A DNA stretch of 64,000 nt, taken from the NCBI GenBank assembly GCA_905331475.1, contig CAJNYU010000350.1:372001-436000 (forward strand), given 5' to 3'. A model generated the notes under the pieces. The model had not been told where the DNA came from, did not search any database, and saw nothing but the letters and a program-made list of their open reading frames with translations. Both the position numbers and the translations under genes were made by a program. This stretch comes from Rotaria socialis. Its lineage: Eukaryota > Rotifera > Eurotatoria > Philodinida > Philodinidae. Of the stretch, positions 1 through 12,708 are shown in pieces; position 1 is the first letter of the stretch, and each line of letters begins with the position of its first letter.

Positions 1-2079
1 TGATTAAATGCATCGTTAGTTAATTCAATAAATTTGATTTATTTTTCTTTTAAACAAGAAAAATTCATTTTTTAGGTAAGCATTATATTTGCTTCGTTGT
101 GAGGGAACACAAGCCCTTTTTTAATGAAAATTTTTTTTTATTAAAATATATGAGAAAATTGAAGCGGACTAGGTTTTTGCATCGCAAACATTAGATATAA
201 GAGAAATATTACGGGCGACTATGACATTTTCTACCAGTGGATCGATTTCTTTCTTATGTTAGAATATTCGAACTATGAGCATATTTATTTAAAATTAATT
301 TAGTTCAAGTTCAACTATCTTCGTTGTTTATGCAAAATACAAATTATTCATGTAATCAAAAATAAACACGTTCAATTACTACCCATCTCATATATCAGCC
401 GTTTATTCTCAGAAAAGAATATTTCCACTTTGTTTCTACTGAGAAACAGAATATATGTATTTTAAAATCAATCAAAAATTATCCAATCTAGTAGAACTGT
501 ACTAAATAGCTATATGTACAGCATAACATCAAATCGACATATCTTTTCTTCAGGTAGATGTGAAATTGAGATTGTCAGATAAAAAGTACCTTTGAGTAAA
601 TGGAGAGAATAGATTTTTGTAAATTTACAGAACTTCGCGAGTTTTTGTTTTCTTTCTTTTTCTTTCCATGCATGAAAACTTATATATAATATAGACTCTC
701 GTCTCGTTTGGATCTTGCACGTTCACTCAATTCTTTGTCTTTCATGATTTGAATAAAATAACTTTCTCGGACTACTACACGAATAGTTTATACTGAATGC
801 TAACGTCTGAAATCTTGTTCCTATAAAATATCTTCAGACATATTCCATAATATGTTGAATCAGTGAATTTTTTATGCTAAATTCTGCTCTAGAAAATGTA
901 TGTTTGAAATTTTATTCCAACAGAAAATAGTCGTATCATTCGTTTTTGACTTGATTGTAGAACTTATTTTAAGAATACCAAGATAAATCCAAAAACAATC
1001 TGCGAATTAGTCTATTTCATCTTCAAAAGAAATATTTGATTGGGTATCAAATTGTATCTTTTTCTCAGGCGATGAATATTTATCATTCATGTAAATTTCA
1101 CTTTTTTGTATCGTAATACCAACACACGTTACTATTCCGCAAAATTTAATTCAATTAAAACCTTGGGAGCGAGAGAGATTGTGGATATTAGAATATAATT
1201 TTATTGCAAATCATGCATCAGCAGTAAAAGACTAAATGTGATACTACTTTTTTTTAAATATTATGCGATATTGTGGCTTGCTTGAAAGTATTTAGTTCTA
1301 CAACAAATGATTTTATTAATGATGAATTTCAGCCAAGAGTTTTGTTTTGTTGCTAGAAAAGAAAAGTATACCAGTTTACCGAAATATCTGTCATATTTAT
1401 CACTTTCTTGTTATAATTTTTTTACGCAACAAGAAATCTGATACTGTATCGATTTCGATACAAGTGTTCGTAGAGAAATACAAGACAAATAGCAATAGTC
1501 TTTCAAGGAAGGACGTAAAACTAAAGTTCCATGTATAAAAATTTTATTAAATCATATTAAGATCGCTGAAAACAAGATTGATTAACGGTTCATCGATGAA
1601 AAATGGATAGAGTATATAATTTAATGATTTTTTTGAAAGATTCTTCAAGTATTATCGAATATTTCTATGAATATTCAATTCAAATTTTAATAAAAATAAT
1701 TCTAGAGCCAAAATACTAATAGATATAATAATTCGAGCGATCAGAGCACTTTGAGATTTTCAGTATTTGTTTTCAGCACCGTTATTGGTTAATTAAATTT
1801 TTTCTATTAAAATAATGTGTAAATATAAATTTACTAAGTTTGATGTAGAAAATGAATTTCCGAGAACCGTAATTTCTTGTCATTGGTCATACATAATATT
1901 CAACTAAATTTATGTATTCTATTTTTGATCGTGTTTTATTTGTCACACAAGTCATTTTAATACCTCTGGAGATTTGAATTGCACAATTTCACGCCTAGAA
2001 AACAGTTTTAATTGTTCTCTGTATTCATGACCATCTAACGTTAAAATAGGAACAAATTCACTGAAGATAGAATTATCAT
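1..2079. other. gene-free AT-rich stretch
   Basis: No reading frame here shows a recognisable domain or exon-like boundaries. The sequence is AT-rich with scattered homopolymer runs. I see no RNA gene or repeat that I can support. Confidence 0.6.
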
Positions 2080-2229
2080 ATAGGTTCCAGAGTTGCCACT
2101 TCATCAGGTCAGAAAAGCGGAAAGTTTGATCAAAAAGAGCGGGAAATAACGGAAAATAGCGGAAACAAAAATAGAAAAAACGGAAAAAGAGCAAAAAAAA
2201 GCGGAAGAGGTGGCAACCCTGATAGGTTC
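2080..2229. mobile_element. hAT-type MITE with 8-bp target duplication
   Basis: A 134-bp insert (2088-2221) begins CAGAGTTGCCACTTC and ends with the reverse complement of CAGGGTTGCCACCTC, so it has 15-bp near-identical terminal inverted repeats. It is flanked by a perfect 8-bp direct repeat ATAGGTTC (2080-2087 and 2222-2229). CAG-starting ends with an 8-bp duplication are typical of hAT elements. The interior is a run of short CGGAAA-like units with no coding capacity, so it must have been moved by another element's transposase. Confidence 0.85.
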
Positions 2230-3360
2230 TTTCTTTTACGTGTCGATACAATCCACAAAAGATGAAATCACTTCTAGTAATAACTTTAGAATTAATGGTT
2301 CTCATATCAAAATTTTGTTTTTGTTTTCTTTCTCTTTGCTCAATACCTCTTAGAATATAAACCCATACTTTGTAGTTAATTCCTCATATCTAACATCAAT
2401 CATATCTATAGCTATAATATATAGATGCAGCTAGTTATTCTTCCTGTCTGTACATTAGTTTTACATGGTGGCTCTTTCAATTCTAAAACACTATATCATG
2501 AAAATAGCTATAGATAATGATGATAAATGTTTGATAAACACGTATAATAAACCAGTAATATAAAAAACATTCTCTAGATTTTATTCTTTGTCAATGACTT
2601 GTTAATTGGCAAATCTTCTGTCTTTCCAACGACAAACGAGTCTACTAATGATCATTACATGCTCTACTTAATGACTATCTCAGACAAGAATGCAGTAAAG
2701 ATATAAAAGGAAAACTATCTCGAGTTCTACTTGTTTTCATCAAATATAGACCTAAATCTATTCAAATAGCAAACCTATAAAAAAAAGAAGCTACTGTTGT
2801 CTGTAAATAAATAAATAAATATATAGAGTATATAGACATATGCCATATTATTGGAACTTTTCTTCGTTAGTACTCATTGCAAATTTAATGAGAATTACTG
2901 TATCTTCTAGTTCACTAGGTTGATAAATAATAAATAAATTTCGGTTCTCTCATGTAGTAAAGTTAGACAAAAACATTCCAGTTCAGTCTTAACTATGATA
3001 TTGATATCAGACATTTTCTAACTAGATATGATTTATTTCGATATCTATTTGAAATGTTTTGATCTTGCCTCAAGAAAATTTTATTTTATACTTAGAAACT
3101 GAATAGCATAACCGAAAATCGCTGTTCACAACAGTTTAATGTTTTAGCAAAGATAAATCTTATTGGTGAATCAAGATGTCGCTATAACCAAAAATATTTA
3201 ATTATTAATAGTTTCTTTTAGAAAAACAAAGCTTTGTGAATTTCGTTTTCTTTATTGAATGCAAAAACGCAATATTTTATTGGATTTTATTTCAATGATA
3301 TATAGTGAACAACATTAAAATGTAAACAAACAAAAAACAAGTCATCTCATTTGTTTCATT
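2230..3360. other. gene-free stretch
   Basis: AT-rich sequence with no supportable gene. It presumably contains the upstream control region of the protein kinase D gene, but I cannot point to a promoter motif. Confidence 0.5.
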
Positions 3361-3492
3361 TAGACCCCAAGCAGTACCAAAAAGATAAAACAGAATTAAC
3401 CACTAAATCGTCTCAAAAAGATGACTTAAGTGTGAATTAACCAATCACGTTGCTTAATTCTGTTTTATTTTTTTGGTCTGTTTGGGGTCTTA
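3361..3492. repeat. foldback/MITE-like inverted repeat
   Basis: The left arm TAGACCCCAAGCAGTACC continues for about 40 bp through ATAAAACAGAATTAA. It pairs with a right arm ending in TTTGGGGTCTTA with only a few mismatches, giving a ~130-bp hairpin. It ends about 45 bp before the first in-frame ATG of the kinase gene, so it probably lies in or next to that gene's promoter or outron. No clear target duplication was found. Confidence 0.65.
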
Positions 3493-3535
3493 CTAAGTAT
3501 ATCTGAGCTTTTCAGTATTGAATTGCTTCAATGGC

Positions 3536-6500
3536 ATGTCGTCATCAGATGCTCCTAACAAAAATTATACATTTGAAATTAAATTTGGTCCCTACCATCA
3601 AAAAGTAAACATTAAAATGGACCGATTTAATCTAACAATGAATACGTTACGCGAAGTAGCTATGAGATTTATTGAAACAATGGTTAGTTTTTTCGAATAG
3701 AAGCAATATAACAAAAACGATTTGCTTTTTTTAAGTGTCCCGATCAGGATATAAAGTTTTTACACAATAGAATATTATTATTTCGATATGAACCATCATC
3801 ATATTCAAGAATAATACCACTCAATCCAAGAGACATTCTTGTTCCGGATACAATTGTTGAAGTACTTATATCACGTAAGTTAAAAACAAAAGGAAAAAAA
3901 TATATAATTAATTTCATACCCTATGAGGAAACTATCTAGTGTGAAAAAAGTGAATTAATTCTCCCGAGTAATTTTAGTATGTTGAATAAATTGTTTTTGT
4001 TCATATAAAAGCTTCTTACTTGTATAATATTTTTGTTTAATCAATAAATAAAAATAAATAAAGCTGATTTTTGATTCTTAATGAATGTCATTCTGAAGAC
4101 GTGCTCTTTGAAGACTATTTTCTTAATAAACATAAATAAATCAGTAATTGTCATTCACAGATGCAATCGGATGTGCATGCATAAGAATGCAGAGTAAAAG
4201 CAATGATAGAAACGAGAAGTACGATTTTGTATTCTTCAAAGTTTCTTTTGTTGACAATCAGTCTATTGTCCTCTCATTGTAAAGAAAAAACTAGTGTGAC
4301 ATGCATGATTCACCATGTCTATCATTTAGAAAAATTCGTCTTACTAAGTGTTTTCGATTTGACTCGTCAGTAAAGCATTGTCAGTCTTCTCACGGCTAGT
4401 CAAAATGTCTCACTCTTGAGAAGTATTTAGTCCGAAAATTGTGAAAGTTGATATGACTTTAGAACATAGTACCAGAATGTAGAACTTAACAGGTTTATTA
4501 GCATAGTTTATTTTTAGAAGAGTAATAATGGTAGCTGCCATTTAGTTGTTTTTCTGTTAGAATTTGACATTACTTTCGTTTTGCTGTATGTTCTCCCGAT
4601 TTCTTGTTTATTATCATCGTTTTCTTTCTTTGTTTTTGACTAGTCATATTCATTCTATTCGGTATGTCTTCATTTGTTCCCTTTTAATCAAAAGCATGTG
4701 AGGTATTTGCAGTATTTGTAAGTCTATTCTATGTTGATTGGGGCAACGATAAGTATTTCATTTAACTCTAGTAATTCTTTCTTTCTTGTCATCTCAGTAA
4801 TAGTATTCTGATTAAATTTTGTTTTTATTGCTTTGTGCGAGTAAATTCAATAAATGTACGCTAATGATCTATATGTGTGAATAACCTTGATTTATGCTTT
4901 CTTCTTTTGTTTTTCTTCTCAATCTAGCTAACAGCAATAGCGGATTTGTATCACACGATTGTTCGCTCTTCATACACATGCCAATTTAGCTGATGTCGAC
5001 AATAGTAAAGACAACACGTGTCTACCGACTAGCCGTTACAGGAGAGCTAAAAAAACATAATAGGCAAAGAGGAAATGTCTATTTGCTTGTAGTGGTATTT
5101 CTGTAACTATACTATTGCCCGGTATTATGCCTGGTGTCGAATAACAACAACTATAAGAGCAAAACAGAGAGAAAGAGAAAAATATAAATGGATCGTTCTC
5201 ATTTATGTTTTCTACAAAACCATTGATCAATAGTTTGATAAGCGCGTTGGAGAAAGGGAATAAAGTAGTTCTTGATTGTAACCATTGTCGTTGTAGTATT
5301 TCGAGCGATGATTTAATAAAATCATGTCATAGGGAAAACGAACAGAGAAGAAGAAAAAAAAGATTAGCTTCTGTCAGTAAGAATTCTTCTTCTTGTTGTT
5401 GTTGTTGTTGTTTATCCGCTTATATAGTCAATTTGATTATACCCTGATGATCGTTTTCGCAAATTATTGAAATATATACATAGACTATTTGTTAAAAGGG
5501 TTTACATTCATTTAACTCCAGACGAGTTATGTTTTCTATTGTTGTTATTCTTTAAAAGTAGCTCTTAGTGATCCAATAAGTTAAAATCAGAAGAAGAGAA
5601 AAAAAGGAAGTGTTACATTTTCATACTTATCGACAAGAAAATTGTAAATGAAACCTTCTTTTCTCTCTATCGTTCTTAGTCAGATTTGATGAATCGACTA
5701 ATCTAGATTTCATATTCTCATTAATACACATTGTATGATCGATTTGTTTCTTATATTTGTTTGTGTTTTAGCGTACATCATGAATGAATATGGTGGTCTT
5801 GTTGCGCATGTACTCAGTTTGCACACTTATTTATCACCAACATTTTGTGATTTATGTGGACAATTTTTATTCGGTCTCTATAAACAAGGAATGAAATGTG
5901 AAGGTAAACTGTTCAATTAATATCTTATTTGTCTCGATTTTTTATTGAAATCTAATTCATTGCCATGATAGGATGTAGTCGTAATTTCCATAAACGATGC
6001 GTATCAGATCTACCTGATAACTGTTCGCCTATGACAAGAAAGATATCTGATGTGGCATGTTCACATAATGATACTGTAAGTATTGATGATATTCGCTTTT
6101 TATTCAACGTTAAGAGAATCGTATCAGAGATTTGGAAATTTCCAAATGAATTTAAAATGTTGTTGCATTCAAAACACATAGTATGAGAAATAATATTATG
6201 TGCCATAAGAAGAAATAATTAAAATATTTAAGCAAAACTTCATTTTAATATTAGAATGAAATACAATGTTGGAATGATGTCGAAATATTTTTATTTTCAT
6301 AAGAACGTTCTCAGGATAAAAACTTGACGAACTCAAAAATAATCGGGAAAATACAATTATCAATGCTCTGCAAGGGGATATATAAAGTATACTCTAGAAA
6401 TTTATAGCTATTTCAAGTCTATAAACAATGTCAGTCATTAATATATTAGTTTGGTAATCAAAATCATATACTCGATCAAATCTCACTCACACTCAAATGT

Positions 6501-9500
6501 TGAAGTATGCTGAAGTGCAAAGTGTTTGGTTTTTCTTCGTTTGATTCAAAAGATTGATGTTTCCTATTATTGTATAGATTGTCGATGATCTAAAAAAACG
6601 TTTAACAGTAACTGGCGTGGAAATAGCAACAGCATTACCACATTGCTTTTATGTACACAGTTATCGTTCACCAACAATATGCCATATCTGTAAACGTCTA
6701 TTAAAAGGTCTCGTTAAGCAAGGATACCGCTGTAAAGGTACGTTAAATAAATTTAGCATGTGTTGCTGTGTTTTTAAATTCTATATGAGATTTATTTCTA
6801 GATTGTAAAATGAGTGTACATAAAAAATGTATACCAAAAGCGATGAAAAATTGTCGAGGAACACCAGTACAAAATAGTAACCAGGGTAATAGACGAAAAA
6901 AAACCTAATTAAGTATAAGAAAATTAAACGCGATTTTTCTTCTTTGGATAGATGAGGATGATGCATCACGCGAGACAATTGATGATTTAGCAGTGGCTGA
7001 AAAATTACAAAGTTTATCTGGTTCACCAACAAATGCACAAGCAGACGAAGACGATGATAATGAAAATTCTCGTCATGGAAACATTCGTGCTCAACGACTT
7101 GTTCAGAGCATAAAACATATAAAAAAGGCTAATGGCGGGGCTCTGTTTTGGGAAGGTTGGATGGTACATACAACAGATAAAGAAATCTTAACAGAAAAAA
7201 AATATTATTGGCGTGTTGATGCTTCGTATGTTAAATAAGCGACTTTTTTTCTTATCTTTTAAAATTTTCATTTGCTTTAACAAGATGCATAACAATGTAT
7301 CCGAATGAAACAACAAATAAATTTTCTCGCGAAATAGTATTGGAACATGTTTTATTACAATTAAATACGAATGATGATAGAGGACATTATTTTGAAATAA
7401 GAACTCAGCAAAATATTTACTATTGCGGATGTAAACGAGCAAGAAATAGAGTAAGAACAACAACATAAAAATACATTTGCTAAAGAAATAATTTCTTTTT
7501 CTTTTTCTTTTGAAGAAATATGACTTATCACATTCATCCCAGCATGCAAGAAATGCTTATACACAAATCAGACAAGCACTATTAGCTTATAATAATGATG
7601 GAAGTGAAATAAAAAATGTATTTACAATAATTTCATCACGATCACAAAATCGGGATATTAATGAATTATATAGAATAAATCCAATTGAAGTACTTGGTAG
7701 TGGACAATTTGGAACAGTATATGGAGGTCATTCATTGGAAAACAATGAACAAGTTGCAATTAAAGTTATTGATAAAACACGTTTTAATGAACAAGAAGAG
7801 AAAATCCATCATGAAGTTGATATTTTACAAGAAGTATCACATCCAGGTGTGATTAAATTGCATGCAATGTTTGATACACCAGGAAAAGTAATTTGAAATA
7901 CGAAGAAAAACAAAATAATATTAAAATCATAACTTCTTGTTTAGTTTTATTTGGTAATGGAAAAATTAAACTCAGATATGCTTGAAATGGTTTTATCGCA
8001 GCCAACAAAACGGCTTAATGAACGACAAGCAAAATTTTTAATTTATCAAGTACTGAATGTTAATTTCTTTTATTTTCTTAAAAATAAAAAAGAATATTTC
8101 TTTCTTTTTTTTGAATAATTAGGTTCTTGTTGCATTAAGATATTTACATAGCAAATCAATTGTACATTGTGATTTAAAACCAGAAAATAGTTGGTTACAT
8201 TGAATTCAATAATTTCCTAAGTATAGTTTTGTTTTCTTCTAATTCAATTAGTTCTATTGGCTCAATCACAAGATTTTCCACAAACAAAATTATGTGATTT
8301 TGGTTTTGCCAGAATTATAGGAGAACGATCATTTCGTCGTTCTATTGTTGGAACACCCGCTTATCTACGTATGTTTTTTGTTTTGTTTTCTTGGTGATGT
8401 CATTATTGTATTTAACTTTCGTGTGCCTCAGATTATTTATAGTCATTAGTCTCTTGGCGGAAGTTTTTAGTTAAGTAATATGAATCAATATGAAAATGAA
8501 AATGACACGTTATCTATGACAGAAGTAACAATATTTTCTAATATTTGCATTTCTCCCAGGACAAATATAAGAACTGTAATGGGAACACACTCATGACTAA
8601 CTTTTTCCGAGTATGTCATGAATGCAGCTTAAGTATGACATAAAAATATTGCGATAATGTTAAAGATACTTTATGGACATGTAATTATATGAATCCATTG
8701 ATGAAACTAATCATTTAAAAAATTGATGAAAAACACAATAACCTAGGTCGAACATTCCGGCCACCGGATCCCGTAGGATACTTCAGGGAATATGTGGGAA
8801 GTCATCATATCCTGCAGAAAAACACGAGAAATCGCTGGAACATGGAAGCAGTATTCCGGCCAAAAATACGACCGGACTTTTCCCGCGGATTTCTGCCAGG
8901 TTCCGGTGTTTTCCGGCAGGAATTGATCGAAAATCACCGGAAAAAAATCCGAAAATTTTCCAACCGGAATACTGCTTCTACAAAATCAACGGAATTACCC
9001 GGAACCGGCGTTTCCAGGCCGGACTGTTCGACCTGGGAAAAAAAAATATTCAAAATAATGCAAAAGAATTTTCTTGTATATTATGTAATCTACTTATAAG
9101 TCGAATTATATGGTACTAAATCTTTCAATGACTAACTAGAAAAATGAAAATGAGTAGCACATCAATGAAGATTAAGGTTAGGTTTTAAAAAACATCAGTT
9201 TATTTTTTGCAATGACAGTGATTAAGCAAGTTTCTAAATTGCAAAAAAATTGTTCTTCTTTACTTTTTTTTAGCTCCAGAAGCATTAAAACCTGAAATTC
9301 GACTGGAAAAAGGTTATAATCGTTCATTGGATATGTGGTCATGTGGTGTCATTATTTATGTTTCGTAAGTATGAACAGTTGTTTGCTTATCTTAAATGAA
9401 AAAAAGAAAATACATTTCTCTCAAAGAATTCAGTTAGTTAGTTCTAATTTATCAAAATATTTGTTTTCTAATTATTTTTAGGTTAAGTGGTACTTTTCCA

Positions 9501-10367
9501 TTTAATGAAGACGAAGAAATAGAAGATGTAATTATATTATAAATGTGATTGATTATTTTTAATTTTTCCATTTTGTTTCTCTTTAGCAAATTCGGAATGC
9601 GAATTTTATGTTTCCAGAAGATCCATGGAAAGATATATCTAGTGAAGGTATGCTTACCTTGATTTACCAATTTTTAAAATACTAAAACTAAAACTTTCCA
9701 AATGAAATTTGCATTTTCATAGCTTTACATTTTCTCGAAAGATTGTTAGAATTGGATAGTAAAAAACGATTGCATACTAATAAAGTCTTCTTACAACCAT
9801 GGCTTCAGGTTAAAATTTCATTTCCTTTCTTTTGTTTGAAAATTGATTTGCACAAGCAATGATTTTTGAATTGCATGTTAAATTCTAATCTTTTTTTTGA
9901 CAATTAATTGCATGATAATACCCGATTATTTTAGCTATTGATCTGATTTCTAATTATTTGCTTCAAGTCAACGCTGGACATCGACTCGCTGCTACCAGTA
10001 CTCTCCGGCATGCTTACTTTGAGGTGTGTGCCCGATTTTTTTGTCTCATTGATTGATCAACCCTTTATTTTTGCTCATTGAATGTATTCATAACATTTTA
10101 AAATAGGACTATCAATTGTATTGTGATTTACGAAAATTGGAAGATTCATGCACTCATGAACGTTGGTTAACATTACCTGAGGATGATGATAAATGGGAAA
10201 AATATGCGAAAGAAAGTGGCTTATTATCAGCTGGTAACATTTTTCTATTTCCACAGTTCGAAAAAAAGGAAGTCTCTGTTTCTTATTTTCTTTTCCATTT
10301 AGAATTACCGTTACCAGTAACACTCCTAAAAACGAACGAAATTTTGCAAGCGGTTAATCAGTCTTAA
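3536..10367 (+). CDS. PRKD: serine/threonine-protein kinase D (PKD)
   Basis: Diacylglycerol-responsive kinase of the CAMK group. My 18-exon model (3536-3682, 3736-3874, 5772-5903, 5972-6075, 6578-6737, 6802-6885, 6952-7225, 7285-7450, 7516-7887, 7945-8049, 8123-8189, 8252-8368, 9274-9364, 9482-9527, 9587-9647, 9723-9808, 10107-10233, 10303-10367) keeps phase and gives about 780 residues. In order it shows an N-terminal ubiquitin-like fold, two C1 zinc fingers ([13 protein letters not shown] and [13 protein letters not shown]), a PH domain around 7050-7450, and the kinase domain: [11 protein letters not shown] loop, VAIKV lysine, HCDLKPEN catalytic loop, DFG, and activation segment [13 protein letters not shown] with both serines that PKC phosphorylates in vertebrate PKD. 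The predicted splice gives PPE instead of the usual APE. The last intron (10234-10302) is a multiple of three and open, so it may be retained. The start is the first in-frame ATG after a TTTTCAG at 3514. The C1-PH-kinase order excludes PKC and CaMK. Confidence 0.93.
8742..9037. mobile_element. GC-rich MITE in a PKD intron (copy 1)
   Basis: A 296-bp block rich in CCGG and GGAA lies inside the 905-bp intron 8369-9273. Its ends CCTAGGTCGAACATTCCGG and the inverted CCCAGGTCGAACAGTCCGG are near-identical inverted repeats. An inner inverted pair built on GGAAGCAGTATTCCGG follows. It shares ends and inner motif with the insert at 38181-38475, so it is a dispersed family. It carries no coding sequence. 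Confidence 0.8.
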
Positions 10368-10704
10368 CTGATAAAAATTGCAATATTTTCATCGTGTTTT
10401 TCTTCTGCGTAGTGTCAGATACACGGAATAACAGAGCAAAACTGCGCATAAGAGAAAGAAAACCCGTGTGAATTATATAAAGGGATCGAAAAATTAGTCA
10501 TTATTCTTATTTTTTTTTGAGTCATTCATCAATAGTGAATCTGTTCTTTTTTCATTGTCATTCATTTGTCTGTGTTGATATGATACCTTTTTATGTATTT
10601 TTTCTAAACTAGTCGGTATCTGTCGCATTTTTACGTTTAAATGTTATGACTACGATGTAGAAATAAGCATTGAGATTTACTTGCGTGTAGTTCCTTTTTT
10701 TTTT

Positions 10705-10713
10705 TTATTCCAG
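10705..10713 (+). other. candidate spliced-leader acceptor
   Basis: A long T tract ends TTATTCCAG directly against the ATG at 10714, leaving no 5' UTR of its own. This fits addition of a spliced leader. An ordinary upstream non-coding exon is the alternative. Confidence 0.5.
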
Positions 10714-11244
10714 ATGTCATCTTGTATAAAAAGAGTCTTAAATGATTTAACAAATGAACAAAAACGTTTAAAAAATGATTCAGCCATTGATTTAAATTTT
10801 GATATTGGAGAGTTAAAACATGAAAAATCTCAATCGTCACATTCCATGTCACTCCTATCTGGTATGACATAATGAATAATTTTAAATGCGATGGTGGACT
10901 ACATTTTGTACTATTTAGACTCATTGATCGATAATGATTCAATGTTTGAAGATGATGTATTTGAAGGAGACCATAGTGGGATTGTGTCTCTATCAAAAAC
11001 TGATTTAAGTCAGTTGATTTCTTTCAAAAAATTATTTTTGATGATTTCAATTTGTTTTCTATTCATAGATCGAAGTCGACAACGATTAAATGGAATATCA
11101 ACATACCAAATGAAAGAAGGAAAAAATAAACGTAAAAGTCAATGTGTAAAAAAAGAAACAATTATTGTTAATGAAACATTAAATCAATTACGTGAAGAGC
11201 AAGCTCGAATCGATGCTCATTCGCTTTCTATGACTGCCAAATAA
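10714..11244 (+). CDS. uncharacterised small three-exon protein
   Basis: Exons 10714-10861, 10919-11008 and 11069-11244 join in phase to encode 137 residues. I do not recognise a family. The N-terminal third is charged and helical-looking (NDLTNEQKRLKND). The middle is acidic (FEDDVFEGDHSG) with serine-rich flanks. The C-terminal third is basic, then ends in a likely amphipathic helix (LNQLREEQARIDAHSL). There is no signal peptide or membrane segment, so a cytosolic or nuclear adaptor is plausible. It follows PKD by about 350 bp on the same strand and has an acceptor-like CAG against its ATG, so it could be the downstream gene of a two-gene trans-spliced unit. AATAAA-like signals overlap and follow the stop. 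Confidence 0.65.
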
Positions 11245-12708
11245 ATAAATAATGTTTATATGTATTTTAAATAAAATTTGCTTTTACAAAAAAAAGTAAA
11301 CTTATATCTTCGCTATCTTGTCGCGTGTTATTCGCATCTATTTAGTTATTTTTTTATTTTTGTTTTTGTTGAATATTTTTGTTTTTTTTGTTAAGTTGTT
11401 TTTCTTTTGTGAGGTTGTATAGGTTAATATAGATAGCATAAGGTTTTTTCTTCATCATAAGACTGAGATAGACATATACGTATGTGAAAGAATGCCGATG
11501 AGAGAATACATATCTATCTATTGAAAGAAAAGCAGATTTTTAGATGATTCGAGCAGATATTACTTGTGCATATAAATTCGAAAATAAAATTGGAAATATT
11601 CATAGACCGTCTTGTTATTCAACCAAGTTGTGCTTCTATAAATCAATAGATACGAAGATACTGATGTTCCATGTAGATAATTATAGTAATCTTTTTCTCA
11701 TTAGATTCATCATTTATAAGTGATGTATGCTATTCTTAAAAGGGCAAGAATTCCATTATCAAACAATTATCATCAATATTGATTGTATACATCGAGTTGC
11801 TGTCTAACTCTCCCTGATATGATATTTTCAGTCTGCAGAATATATGACTCTAAATACAATTCATGCAAATTTCTTACCACACGCGTATTATATGAATAAG
11901 CAATCAAAAACATATTATTGTGAATCGAGAAAAAACGAAATTATTTCTAAAGATCCATTGTTTTCTTAGCAATCTTCGTTCGAAAATTGTTTTTTTTCAT
12001 TTTGTGTAGACATTAAATTGCAGATAAATAAAATCTTTTGTCTTTAGAAGTTATAATCATCTACAAGAATATTTTTGCTGCATATAATTGATACGAAAAT
12101 ATTGTATTAATACATCAATATTACGAGTAAACAGGCATCTGTTTGTTCAGACGCTTTTTCGTTCACTTAAGTTAGACTGGTTCAACCAAGTTTTCTCTAC
12201 GCTTGATGACAGACCAATGTCTTATAATATGCTTGAGACTATGAGATCTGTTCAGAATTTTACACTTTTCTCTTTGCTTGACTGGCATATAGCTAAGTAC
12301 AATGAGTAAGAAACAAAATTAGCAGTGGATGATGCGTAGGTTGTGTATATTTTATCGAAATAATTTCATGAAAGTCTTTAATCACAAAATCAAATTTTCG
12401 ATCAATAAATCAACAAGTATTTCAACACCGTGAATAGAAAGAGATATTCCACTCTTAAAATTAAACCAAACGGTACGGTCTGATTGGATGCAGCCGTATG
12501 ATGTCAAGAAAAACGATAGCCATATACTTCTAAGTTACTTGTGAATGGTTTGTAATTATCAAGTAGTTAGATTTTACATTTTGAACTTAGCAACAAATGA
12601 ATTGGTGATCTTCATTTGAAAAAAAGAACATTTTTTTCTGTTTATGTACATGAATCCAATCAATTGTTGGAGCAGGAAATATTTATTAAACAGTGAAGAT
12701 AACATTTT
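11245..12708. other. gene-free stretch
   Basis: No supportable gene. AT-rich sequence between the small gene and the first transposon remnant. Confidence 0.5.

Noticed and set aside
1952..2305. Minus-strand 117-residue ORF
   Set aside because: It is the translation of the hAT MITE's repetitive core plus flanks.
5205..5447. ORF with a cysteine run near its end, inside the long first PKD introns
   Set aside because: The Cys run is a TTG/TGT microsatellite, splice signals do not keep phase with PKD exons, and no family is visible.
8743..9099. ORFs on both strands in the PKD intron
   Set aside because: They translate the GC-rich MITE and carry no recognisable domain.
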